Below, in pieces: positions 36,857 through 47,203 of a DNA stretch of 64,000 nt (positions are counted from its first letter, which is position 1; every line of letters starts with the position of its first letter). The DNA comes from Aspidiotus rigidus. Taxonomy: Eukaryota; Arthropoda; Insecta; Hemiptera; Diaspididae. The notes under the pieces were generated by a model. It had not been told where the DNA came from. It did no database searches and saw nothing but the letters and a program-made list of their open reading frames with translations. Made by a program: the position numbers and the translations under genes. The stretch is taken from contig JAVHKY010000001.1 in NCBI GenBank assembly GCA_035079385.1, forward strand, positions 2,667,501-2,731,500, read 5' to 3'.

Positions 36857-38196
36857 TAACAATTACCTATTATTAATGTCCCTATAATTACATAAGTTAT
36901 ATGAAATAGAGTTATTAAATAAAAAATTGAAAAATGAATTGAATTTGTTAAGTTAGAATTAAAAAAATTGTATTCAAAATATTCCATGAGAAGAATTTTT
37001 GTAGGATTTGCTCAAGTCTGCCCCCCCCCCCTATACGCAAGGCAGGATGGTAGAAATTTATCCAAACCACGCTCCTCCTATGTATACTTTAAAAGTTGAA
37101 ATTCATTTACCAATACCAAATACGTACATTATGTAAGAATATTGGCTGATTGTTTACCAGTGCTCCAAGTCTTTCCGGCTTTCTGTCTTCCCCAATATCT
37201 TCACGCACGTACAAAACGTGAAATCAGTTGACAACCATCTACTATTATTATCTACTTTATAAAACATGCAGCTACCAAACCTGGCTGCGAGTATTGATGC
37301 AACGCTACCAACACGAAAATTCGTGAGACCGGTAAAGCGTTCTTACACGTAGAGCTGAATGGTCAGAATTTTTTTCTAAGCCTACCTTCTGATACGTCCA
37401 AATTTACAAAGAGGTTTTTATTCCACATCTCTCTACTGGAGTTGGAGCATTAGATTGATTAACTGTTCCTTCCGTAGCAAGTACCTAAAGGAACCTCACT
37501 GGCGAATCTTTCCTAAATGAAATCGAGGGAAGGCACAAAGTTTTTTACAAGTCAGACCCACAGAATAAACCTACAAAGAATGGTTTGCTATATGCTTCAT
37601 AAAATCATTATGGTATCTTGCTTCATAATTTATTCAGATTATAGCATACATTTTGTAGGCGCCAATAACGGTTTGAATTTTAATGAACTTGAAATTTAGA
37701 AAAAATTTAGAGCAAATTCAATCTTCCTGACACTTCCCACCAGGGGGGCTAGAGGAAGCTACTGTAAAATTGGCAAATCTTTTTTACTTGGAGTCACACA
37801 CAAGTAAGTCCTTGTTTTGAGGAATAGTTCTTTCATCTGTGACGCAATAAACAGACTATACATGCTGCGGCTTAGTGCCCGTCGTCGCACATTTCGATAT
37901 TTTTTAAAACAAAGGAAGAACTTCCAGGTTCAGAATATAAACTTTTGATAGTTCCTCATATATTTCTCAACTAATACCAATGTATTCTTATGGGAATTGA
38001 TACAATGGTTGGACCAATAATCGTAATATCCAATGACTATCAAACTTTTGCTTATTGTCACTCACCATTATTAATGTTGTGACGTCACCAGGGAAAAGGT
38101 CCAACGAAATGATTTTGAATACTCGTCCTATTTTTTATCGTCCTATTTTTTATCGCTATGTTAACGATCTCAAATTTTTAAAATTATTACTCCAGG
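36857..38196. other. Unassigned AT-rich DNA
   Basis: No gene recognised before the BEL/Pao insertion site. A 10-C tract is at 37021-37030. Confidence 0.3.
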
Positions 38197-38206
38197 CCAT
38201 TTCCCG

Positions 38207-38441
38207 TGTTAAGACGTTTAACTCGGTTTTATTCAATTTGTGGATAAAAAGGCTGCACTGAGCTTATCGGATTTTATCATTCAACTTTGAAACTTGTATA
38301 TCTCGTGTAGTATAGTAGTTGTTGTCGTTGATATCTCGTCTTGTCGATTATTGTCGTAGAATGTAAAAACCTTTTCACTTGTCGTTTGTTTGTGAATAAA
38401 ATTCGATTAATTCGTCGATGGATATTATTCTTATATTTTCA
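38207..38441 (+). repeat. 5' LTR of the BEL/Pao element
   Basis: It is 235 bp, from TGTTAAGACG to TATTTTCA. It carries a TATA-like GGATAAAAAGG (38243-38252) and a poly(A) signal AATAAA (38395-38400), the expected order of U3/R signals. It should provide the promoter of the element. Confidence 0.95.
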
Positions 38442-38459
38442 TGGTCCTCCGGGTGTTTA
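38442..38459 (+). other. Primer-binding site
   Basis: TGGTCCTCCGGG follows the LTR with no spacer. The leading TGG pairs with the CCA tail of a tRNA. The expected primer tRNA would end in CCCGGAGGACCA. I could not assign it to an isoacceptor. Tyr tRNA shares the AGGACCA end, but the next bases differ. Confidence 0.75.
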
Positions 38460-38601
38460 TCTAATTGAGAATATTTTGTGATTGTTTCGAGTCGTACTTA
38501 AATTGGTCCGTTCGTCGATCGGTGATTGCTTTTCGTCGTCACTTTGCATAACTTTGCGTCGTTTTCGTGTTGCGTCCTGAATCGGTGGTGTTATCGCCGT
38601 T

Positions 38602-41600
38602 ATGGAAAGCCTGCAAAAACGGCGCCGTTTGTTAAAATTGAACTTACAAAGATGCAAGGAAGCTATGCACAGTATCATAAATCGTAAGGAAATCGATTTT
38701 GAAGGTATTTCTCGCCTCGAATCCTTGTTAGAGGAAGAATATCGTCCTCTGAAAGAAGACTTTCGAAAGCTACTGTTTGAATTGAACGATCAGGTAGACG
38801 AAGCCACTGAGGAAGGCTTTAAGCTAACCGAACAGCTGTTGAAAGAAACAGATGATTGTCGCGATACGTCGGCCTACGTTTCGAGTAAGATAAAACATTT
38901 TCGTAAAAATATTAATAAAGAAGTTAGTCGACAGTCGTTATTGTCGGCACCCGACCCTGGGCAGTCGGCGGGATCGAAGTCTAACGATAGTCAGCCGAAA
39001 CTCAAGCGAATTAATGTACCTACGTTCGATGGAAATTTACAGCAATTTTATAATTTTAGGAGCCTATTCGAAAATTTGGTGCATAATAATGAGGACTTGT
39101 CGAATGTACAGAGGCTGTATTATCTGAAAGAAGCGTTAATTGGGCCAGCGCATGCCATTGTTAAGGACTGCGAACTGGCTGACGCTGCTTACCCCGAAGC
39201 TTGGTCGGATTTCTTGTCTCGTTACGATAATCGTCGCGCAATCATTCGAGATTATTTTCGTGAGCTTAAAAATATCACACCAATAAAAAGTGAGTTGCAG
39301 ATTCGCAGTGTGATCGATTCGGTAAACAGTATCATTCGTGGGCTCAAAGCCGCCGGTGAGCCGGTGGAGGGAACTTTTTCGAAGTACGTAGCTTACCACA
39401 TTAGTTCGATTCTCGATCCAATTACAGCGAGGGATTGGGAGAATTCGCTGAATACATGTAGCTCGTTTCCAACCTTCGGGGAGTTGAATAAATTTTTACA
39501 GGCGCGTACATTTGTCGTTGAGGAAAGAAACAAAGACGTCGGTTCGCAACTTCCCATAAAGGAGGGTAGAAAATCAGGTGCCGAGAAGAAAACGTTTCTG
39601 GTAACCAAATTAGCCTGTGTCGTTTGTAGAGCGGAACACCGTCTGGTTGATTGTAAACAGTTCTTGTGTTTGTCACCTCGTGATCGGTTTGATACTGTCA
39701 AGAAAAATTCACTTTGTTTGAATTGTTTTAATCGAAACCACACTTCAAGTCAGTGTACCCGTTCGGGGTGTAAGGCTTGCAATCGTAAACATCATAGTCT
39801 TTTGCATTTTGAAGCAAAACCGGCTGTCACTGCACTGCCTGCAGCACCAAATGCACCGCTCACAGCGTCGGGGACGTCGTCTTCGGCTCAGCCGACTCCG
39901 CCGGCTGATAACGCATCTAGTTTGTCGTGCTATGAAGCGCCAAATTCAAAGTCATTTATATTGTTGCCTACTGCTGTCGTTAATTTTGGGTGCAATAGTA
40001 TTCATGGAACCACTCGTATACTTCTCGATAATTGCTCACAACGAACACTTTTTTCTGACGCGTTCATTCGCTGGTTTCGGTTGCCGACTTATCAATCGGA
40101 TAGTGGTCCTATTACAGGTATCGGTGGCGGTGTAAGTCCGTCATTTGACGCGGCCATAAGATTATTTTTTCGTTACGAGGATTTTGAATTGCGAGTTGAG
40201 GGAAATGTGGTTCCTCAGTCTGCTCTTAGCTACAACGTACATCAATTGTCTACTGGTTCACTTTGGCTGCAAATTAAAAATCTCGAATTGGCTGATCCTG
40301 CGTTTCAAAATTCATTTGTTGACATCTTGAACGTTGATATGATCGTTGGTGCAGCGTTTTACGAGCGTTGCGTCATGGATGAGTTGAAAATTATCGAGGG
40401 AACCTTTTTGCGTCGTTCTCATTTTGGCTGGCTGCTAGCGGGTCCGGTCAATCAACCTCAGACATCAAATTTTGTTGGTACTACAAGCAATCTTGTTTGC
40501 GGTCACGCGACTCAGGAAGTTGATTCAATGCTTGAGCGCTTCTGGAAAGTTGAGGAAATTCCTATAGAGAAACCATGTCTTTCTGTCGAGGAGGAAGAGT
40601 GCAATCGGCATTTCGAATCTACATATCGTCGTGATCCTGAAACGGGTCAATTTATTGTTCGCCTACCTTTCAACGAGAGTCGTGATTCTTTGATTAATAA
40701 CTTCTCTAGGGCTCTTGCTAGTTTCTCTCGGATAGAAAAAATGTTGAACTCCGCTGCTGAAGAGATCAAAAGTCTGTATGTTGATTTTATGCGGGAGTAT
40801 CAAGAACTTAACCACATGTCGCTTGTGTCGCTGGATGATAAAACAGAAATTGCCTATTACTGCCCACATCGAGCTGTCATTCGCCCTGATAGTGAAACCA
40901 CAAAACTTCGAGTAGTGTTCAATGCGTCGGCCAAAACTCGGTCTGGTGTTTCGTTGAATGATACATTAATGAAAGGGCCGTTATTACAACAGGAGCTGTT
41001 TGACAGCCTTCTGGAGTTTCGTCGTCATGTGGTCGCCTTTATGGCAGACATCGCTAAGATGTACCGATGCATTGAGGTGGATCCTGCTGATCGCCGTTTT
41101 CAGCGGATTGTCTGGCGTGAAAATTCGTCGGAGCCGTTGAGGGAATTCGAACTCAACACGCTCACTTATGGAACTAAATCGGCGTCGTTCATTGCCACAA
41201 AGTGTTTGGCTGTTATTGCCGAGGAACTGCGCAGGTCTAATCCCTCGTCACTCGCTGCTGATTTTATTTCTAAGGGATTTTATATGGACGACCTGTTGGC
41301 TGGAGCAGATACATTGACAGCGGCGTTGGAACTACAGCATGAAATTCATACAGCGTTAGCTGCTGCGAAATTTCCATTGCGAAAATACAAGTCAAATTCA
41401 TCCGAATTTTTGCGGAATATTAGTCGGCTGAATATGGGAGATGCTAGTTGCTCGGCCTTCAATTTTTCGGAGAATTCTTCAGTTCTTGGGTTGGTGTGGG
41501 AACCAACTACGGACACCTTTGCGGTAAGGGTCAGCACTCGTGTATTAGGTGATGTTTTAACTAAACGCATCATTTTGTCTGAGCTGTCTCGTGTATTTGA

Positions 41601-43809
41601 TCCATTGGGATTCTTGTCGCCTGTCACTATTCGGGCAAAGATTATTATGCAGCTCATCTGGAAAGAGAAGTTGGACTGGGATACACCATTGCCGGAATCG
41701 TTATCGCGGCTTTGTTATAGTTATTTATCAGAGATTCCCCAGCTGAGTCAGATACAAATCAATCGTCGCTACTCATCAATTGTTTCGTCAGCTTCTGATC
41801 AACTTATTGGTTTTTGCGATGCGAGTCAGTCGGCTTATTGCGCGGTTATTTATTTTCGTCGTTTGTCCACCAACAACCCTGCGGAAGTTGAATCGTACAT
41901 CGTTTGTTCTAAGACACGCGTTGCTCCAGTGAGGACGCTAACGGTGCCAAAACTGGAACTTCAAGCGGCTTTCTTGTTGGCCTCATTATTGGATAGAGTG
42001 GCGGCCAAACTTGGTGTCGACCCATCAAGCGTTTTCGCGTTTAGCGATTCAACTGTAGTCTTGGATTTGCTGAGAAAGTCGCCTGCTGAGCTGAAAATGT
42101 TTGAAAGCAACCGAGTGTCAAAAATTCAGTCAATGGTCTGCTCTCATTGGGCACATGTAGGAACGCGGGATAATCCTGCGGATCAAGCCACGCGGGGAAT
42201 CGCTGCCTCGGCGCTGAGTTCGTCGGAGTTATGGTTTTTTGGACCCTCGCATTTGTCGTCAAGTGATTTTATATTACCTGAGTCGTCGATATTTCCTAGT
42301 GTAGAATCGTCGTGTTTGATTGCAAACAGTGATAGAAATGTGAAACCGTCGTTGTTTGTTGATAAATTTTCAAGCTACCGAAAGCTTGTGAACACTGTCG
42401 CGTATATATTTCGTTGGAAACGTCTTGCTCTTGACCGGGATAACCCTGTCGTTAAATCAATCTCGTTTGTGGAGTTCACACGCGCTCATTTCGTAGTTGT
42501 CCGGGTCGTGCAAATGTCATTTTTTCTCGCTGATATTAATTTGTTGCACGAAAATCAACCTGTTCGAAAACAGAGCTCATTAGCAAAGTTGGATCCATTT
42601 TTGGACCAGCATGGGGTAATGCGGGTTGGTGGTCGGTTGGAAAAATCATCGTTCTCCTCCGATAAACGTCATCCAGTCATCCTGCCTGCAAAATCACATT
42701 TTTCTCTGATCCTTATCAGTCACCTGCACACCAAATATTTTCATGCTGGGCGTAAATTTCTCGAATCGTATTTATCGTCTCAATATTGGATCATTGGTGG
42801 ACGCACAAACTTGATCAAAAAAGTTTTGAGAACCTGCATTCATTGTCGTCGTATTTGTGCCAAAGTTCGTCATCAGTTAATGGGTCAACTGCCGGAACCG
42901 CGAGTTTCCATTACTCGCCCTTTCAAATATACGGGTGTTGATCTTGGCGGACACTTTGACTGTAAATGTGTTGGACATCGCACCACTAGGAAATATAAAA
43001 TATATCTCGCCTTATTTGTTTGTTTGGTCACCCGTGCAGTCCACTTGGAGATCGTGTCGAACCTCTCTGCCCATGGTTTCATTGAGTGCCTGCAACGCTT
43101 CATTTCCCGTAGAGGCATACCGGTGCAAATGCACTCGGACAACGCAACCAATTTTGTTGGGGCTAGCAATTTTTTCATTGATAATCAAGAGGAGTTCACA
43201 TCATTTGCAACTTCGGAAAATTTCGCGTGGCATTTCATACCGCCAAGCACTCCTCATCATGGCGGTATGTGGGAGGCGGGAATCAAGAGCGCAAAGAAAT
43301 TTCTGTTGAATGCAACCAAGGGTAGTGTACTAACCTTTGAGCAATACGCCACCTTTTTCGCTCGTGTGGAGGCGGTTATGAATTCTCGGCCACTGTGCTA
43401 CTCACAAAATATTGGGCAGGCCGCCGAGGTGCTTACGCCGGCGCACTTTCTAATTCGCGAAACGTTTTCCGCAATCCCAGCGGTTGAGACCAATGATATT
43501 CCTCTCCCTCAACGATTTCGACTCATTCGGGATCAGCTGCAGTCGTTTTGGCGTTGCTGGTCGAAGGATTATATAAATCAGCTCCAATGTCGCCACAAGT
43601 GGAAGCAGCCTCAGCCCAACTTGGCGGTTGGTCAAATAGTGTTGGTAAAGGAACCCAGCGCCGGGCACCCATTAAATTGGCCATTGGGCCTGATTACAGA
43701 GGTCTATCCGGGTACTGACGGGCTGGTGAGGGTGGCAGACGTCAGGATGCGGAATAAAATATTTCGTCGTTCCATCTGTAAATTGATCACATTACCAATT
43801 GAAAGCTAA
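38602..43809 (+). CDS. BEL/Pao gag-pol polyprotein, 1,735 aa, intact
   Basis: This single frame encodes everything the element needs to assemble particles, copy its RNA and integrate. In order: an N-terminal coiled-coil-like stretch; a gag region of the DUF1759 type with the family motif PTFDG (140-144); Cys/His clusters including a CX2CX4HX4C knuckle (C372, C375, H380, C385); an A17-type aspartic protease around D476; reverse transcriptase with D816 and YMDD at 894-897; RNase H with D1073, E1119, D1149 and a NPAD-TRG end (1191 onward); an integrase zinc finger (H1376, H1381, C1412, C1415); the integrase core D1447, D1513, E1558; and a C-terminal DUF5641-like segment. The start at 38602 is the first ATG of the frame and lies 160 nt after the LTR. 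The protease reads DNCS instead of the usual D-S/T-G-S, which is odd. Gag and pol share one frame, so no frameshift is needed. Confidence 0.97.
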   Translation: MESLQKRRRLLKLNLQRCKEAMHSIINRKEIDFEGISRLESLLEEEYRPLKEDFRKLLFELNDQVDEATEEGFKLTEQLLKETDDCRDTSAYVSSKIKHFRKNINKEVSRQSLLSAPDPGQSAGSKSNDSQPKLKRINVPTFDGNLQQFYNFRSLFENLVHNNEDLSNVQRLYYLKEALIGPAHAIVKDCELADAAYPEAWSDFLSRYDNRRAIIRDYFRELKNITPIKSELQIRSVIDSVNSIIRGLKAAGEPVEGTFSKYVAYHISSILDPITARDWENSLNTCSSFPTFGELNKFLQARTFVVEERNKDVGSQLPIKEGRKSGAEKKTFLVTKLACVVCRAEHRLVDCKQFLCLSPRDRFDTVKKNSLCLNCFNRNHTSSQCTRSGCKACNRKHHSLLHFEAKPAVTALPAAPNAPLTASGTSSSAQPTPPADNASSLSCYEAPNSKSFILLPTAVVNFGCNSIHGTTRILLDNCSQRTLFSDAFIRWFRLPTYQSDSGPITGIGGGVSPSFDAAIRLFFRYEDFELRVEGNVVPQSALSYNVHQLSTGSLWLQIKNLELADPAFQNSFVDILNVDMIVGAAFYERCVMDELKIIEGTFLRRSHFGWLLAGPVNQPQTSNFVGTTSNLVCGHATQEVDSMLERFWKVEEIPIEKPCLSVEEEECNRHFESTYRRDPETGQFIVRLPFNESRDSLINNFSRALASFSRIEKMLNSAAEEIKSLYVDFMREYQELNHMSLVSLDDKTEIAYYCPHRAVIRPDSETTKLRVVFNASAKTRSGVSLNDTLMKGPLLQQELFDSLLEFRRHVVAFMADIAKMYRCIEVDPADRRFQRIVWRENSSEPLREFELNTLTYGTKSASFIATKCLAVIAEELRRSNPSSLAADFISKGFYMDDLLAGADTLTAALELQHEIHTALAAAKFPLRKYKSNSSEFLRNISRLNMGDASCSAFNFSENSSVLGLVWEPTTDTFAVRVSTRVLGDVLTKRIILSELSRVFDPLGFLSPVTIRAKIIMQLIWKEKLDWDTPLPESLSRLCYSYLSEIPQLSQIQINRRYSSIVSSASDQLIGFCDASQSAYCAVIYFRRLSTNNPAEVESYIVCSKTRVAPVRTLTVPKLELQAAFLLASLLDRVAAKLGVDPSSVFAFSDSTVVLDLLRKSPAELKMFESNRVSKIQSMVCSHWAHVGTRDNPADQATRGIAASALSSSELWFFGPSHLSSSDFILPESSIFPSVESSCLIANSDRNVKPSLFVDKFSSYRKLVNTVAYIFRWKRLALDRDNPVVKSISFVEFTRAHFVVVRVVQMSFFLADINLLHENQPVRKQSSLAKLDPFLDQHGVMRVGGRLEKSSFSSDKRHPVILPAKSHFSLILISHLHTKYFHAGRKFLESYLSSQYWIIGGRTNLIKKVLRTCIHCRRICAKVRHQLMGQLPEPRVSITRPFKYTGVDLGGHFDCKCVGHRTTRKYKIYLALFVCLVTRAVHLEIVSNLSAHGFIECLQRFISRRGIPVQMHSDNATNFVGASNFFIDNQEEFTSFATSENFAWHFIPPSTPHHGGMWEAGIKSAKKFLLNATKGSVLTFEQYATFFARVEAVMNSRPLCYSQNIGQAAEVLTPAHFLIRETFSAIPAVETNDIPLPQRFRLIRDQLQSFWRCWSKDYINQLQCRHKWKQPQPNLAVGQIVLVKEPSAGHPLNWPLGLITEVYPGTDGLVRVADVRMRNKIFRRSICKLITLPIES

Positions 43810-43931
43810 AATTTTAATGTGAATTTGTTGTTTTTGTCGTTTTTTTTTCTTTATTTTTGTCGTTTTTTCCCCTCTTTGTTGTCGTCGAAATGTATTTTTG
43901 TTGTTGTCGAAATGTATTTACCACCCCTCTT

Positions 43932-43941
43932 GTGGGGGGAT
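43932..43941 (+). other. Polypurine tract
   Basis: GTGGGGGGA precedes the 3' LTR, the expected plus-strand primer of reverse transcription. With the upstream CCACCCC it can form a small hairpin around TCTT. Confidence 0.8.
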
Positions 43942-44176
43942 TGTTAAGACGTTTAACTCGGTTTTATTCAATTTGTGGATAAAAAGGCTGCACTGAGCTT
44001 ATCGGATTTTATCATTCAACTTTGAAACTTGTATATCTCGTGTAGTATAGTAGTTGTTGTCGTTGATATCTCGTCTTGTCGATTATTGTCGTAGAATGTA
44101 AAAACCTTTTCACTTGTCGTTTGTTTGTGAATAAAATTCGATTAATTCGTCGATGGATATTATTCTTATATTTTCA
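43942..44176 (+). repeat. 3' LTR of the BEL/Pao element
   Basis: It reads the same as the 5' LTR over all 235 bp, and supplies the poly(A) site. The host duplication TCCCG follows at 44177. Confidence 0.95.
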
Positions 44177-44186
44177 TCCCGAATGG

Positions 44187-45866
44187 TCGCATTCTGATTT
44201 TACTGAATAAAATACTCAATGACCGCTTTCTACGCGAGCCCGCCGGATAACTACCCAAACTTGAAACTTCCTCTAAAGTTTGTCTTAACGATAGGTATCT
44301 AGCAAATAAACCTAGAATCAAGCTTTCTGTACGTCCATAACGCGGCGCGACAATTTTTTGGTCATGCTCTGGCATTTCAAATGTGATAGACCAGATATTT
44401 TGTACTATTGCTGTACGCACTATATTGGGATTTTCCCAAGCCTCTCTCCGTCTTCGATAGCTGGTATAAGTGAGACGTGGCCTATTGATTTTGGTAAAAA
44501 AGTAAATTTTCGTTCGTTATTAGTTCGTTTATCATCTTCCAAAAATTAGTTAAATTAAAGAAGAAAGTTAGTTTACGTGAACTAAATTTTCGCTTGTGCG
44601 TAAATTTTCAAGTTTTTTAAGAAATTTCTTAGTTAAATCCAGAGAGAAGTTTTCTTCTCATCGAGAAACTTTTTCTTTCGCTCCAGAGTCATTATTAGTT
44701 TATCGATTACGCCGTATAAGATAACATTTTCTATCGTTCCGGAGTCGCGTGCCACGTGTTTCATTTTGGTCACCGTCTGATCCAGTCTATGACAGCGATA
44801 GGAAGAATCACCGTTATTTCTTCAAATATATTTAGTAATCGTACCTACCTACAGGTTAGTGTTATTATTTACGAATTACTCAGTAACATCGAATGGGGAG
44901 TCGTTATCACTAATCTGTAACGAGCATGTCCGGAGCAATATGAACCCAATTGGAGACTCTGGATGAAATTTGTCTTTCAGTGATGATGGTGTAAATTATA
45001 GGAAGGAACTGAGAACGGAAATGAATTGTTAGATGGGATGCAGTCTTCGTATTTCGAAGCGTGATGCCTTGACACTCACTCAGATGTAAGGGAAGGGGGG
45101 GAGGGGAAACCCAATCGATTTTTTTCAGTTTTCTCTTCGTGATTGGGTCGGGAGTGTGGTGATATTTCCTTATCTACTTTGCCTCTAATTGATACTTCTC
45201 GTCAATGTGTCGGAATTTTATTCGAGTATTCGCCCAAAGATTACTGAGAAGTCTAACCCTGTCTTGCTTAAATTTTTCCGTGCACCTGTCCTTTCTGGTG
45301 ATTTCACGTCCCTGAACTAAACATGTTCGAGCTAGCCGGTCGTATTAGTTGGCAGCATCAGTGCATTGCGCCTTGCTTGGTGGCAATCGTGTAGGGGAGT
45401 TTTGGAGGCAGGTTCACCCCGAGGATTGGAGTAAGGTTTTTCTACCACATCCTCTCCGGGGTTGTTGAAATTCCAAGTGGGACTGTGAGTTTGAAGATCT
45501 CCGATCTTCGTAGCTTTCTTATCTTACACTCTCGAATATATAGGATGAAACAATGCTCATCTTTCGACAAGGGGGGAGCAGTTAAATTTAGTGTTAGTAA
45601 GCCGATGCATAGTTTTTGGATCAAGACACAAAAAAATTATATCATCTTAGAAGTATTTTGAACGCTGGAAACGACGCTGTTTTCGATTTTTTGATCCATC
45701 TTCCCGATCTCTTGTTATGATTTCGTTTACTCGCAGCGGATCTTTGCGGAACCTATCGAACGTTGTAGTGTTTTAATACTACAATTGAAGCGCTACGTGG
45801 AAAAGGGACCTCCGCAGCCTTAGGCCCTCTCTCCGTAAAAGCTTTTATTGTGTTCTACGATCTCTA
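44187..45866. other. Unassigned DNA
   Basis: No recognised gene. The stretch 45300-45480 is more GC-rich and has the feel of degraded coding sequence, but I could not match it to a family. Confidence 0.3.
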
Positions 45867-47203
45867 TCTAATATATAAAGCAGAAAGTTTGTCCGTCCGT
45901 CCTCCTGTCCATTTATAACTCGAGAACTACTGGGCCGATCGCTTTCAAACTTTCAGGATATATTGTCCTCATCCCAGAGCAGCACATAGACTCATAAAAA
46001 TAAAAATTTGACGGGGAGGTGCTGAGTAATTTCAAAAAAGGGCGAAAACAATGACTTTTTTCAATATAAAAAAACGTGGTGGTGTAGGTTGCCATCGAAC
46101 GCGTTGTTCCAACGTTGAGTGCAGCGCAGTTGTGAAAATACTATTTTCGCGATAACTCGAATATTATTCATTTTTATGAAAAATTACAGAGAATTAAATT
46201 TTTAGCCCCTGTAATTTCCTTTCCAATGAGCCTAATTTCAGATATTTTGAAGAAAATTTTCACGAGATCATTTTCCAGCGTATGCGTATTATTAGGAAGT
46301 GTGTTGGTATTAGGAAGCGTACAGTGCCAGGCGCTACATATTAGGCATCGATAGGTTTTCGTTCATACTATCAACCGGACATGTATACCTGTTACGACTT
46401 CTTACTACCTACATCATTTCCATCCATACAACCGGATATGAGTCATCCCTTACGCACTATACGCGTGTACGGTTCCCTATTACCGTGCCTTTTTTTACAG
46501 CGACTTATACCCTTTCCATTCATACAACCGGATATGTGTCAACGTGCTTTACACATTTACGTTTCCTATTTCCCATGATGAATGAATTTAGTCCTGTACA
46601 AAAATTGTTGCCCCTTTAATTTCCTTTCGAATGAGCCCAATTCCAGATTTTTAGGAGGAAATTTTGGAACTATTGGTATTTTGACTGATGCGTATTTAAG
46701 ATCATTGTGTTTACAGAGAGAGAGCATTTAAACCGGTTGCTCTGGATGAATCTACAGAGACTATTCGAGTTTTACGTATCCAATTTTCGATTTTGAAAGG
46801 AGACGTTTATGTAAAATAATTTCTTGAAAATTTGCTCTTCTTTTGTGACGAGTAACTATACATTAGGTAAATATCGTCGTCAGAGTTTGAAACTACCTAA
46901 GAAAAGGTACTGGGTTCGAGAAAGAATTAAGAAAATTACATCCGGTTTCTCATATAGGAAACGACTGAGTTCGTCTCATGCCTCTACACAGACTGATGTA
47001 ATGCTTCGGGGATATGGCAGGCTTTTTACCTACTGTCCATCTATTTTCTTAATCATTGCGACGGTTCATGAATTAGTCCGTTTTTTGCTGCAATACAGCC
47101 CTTACCTGTCAACTCAGCTCTTACCGTTAAAATCGAAATATTTACAAAACACTGATATCTACTCAACACACAGCTGGCGGTCAGGCGCGCCGCCAACCGC
47201 TAG
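45867..47203 (+). mobile_element. Non-autonomous Helitron, 1,337 bp
   Basis: It begins TCTAATATATAAAG followed by GTCCGTCCGTCC and AACTCGAGAACTACTGG. It ends with CAGCTGGCGG, a GCGCGCCGC hairpin and ACCGCTAG, placed between A (45866) and T (47204). The copy at 35603-36856 has the same ends in the opposite orientation. A block around GCCCCTGTAATTTCCTTTC occurs once at about 46205 and, diverged, again at about 46610, so this copy holds an internal duplication. No coding function is visible. Confidence 0.85.

Larger units (their letters stand above)
38207..44176 (+). mobile_element. Intact BEL/Pao LTR retrotransposon, 5,970 bp
   Basis: Two LTRs of 235 bp (38207-38441 and 43942-44176), identical by eye, begin TGTT and end TTCA. 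A perfect 5-bp target duplication TCCCG flanks the element (38202-38206 and 44177-44181). Inside are a primer-binding site directly after the 5' LTR, one uninterrupted gag-pol frame and a purine-rich tract just before the 3' LTR. There is no env frame. Identical LTRs mean very recent insertion, because they start identical and diverge independently. Codon composition is richer in GC than the surroundings. Confidence 0.98.

Noticed and set aside
39393..43668. Several antisense frames of 70-124 codons inside the BEL/Pao element
   Set aside because: They are shadows of the gag-pol frame, with no independent motifs.
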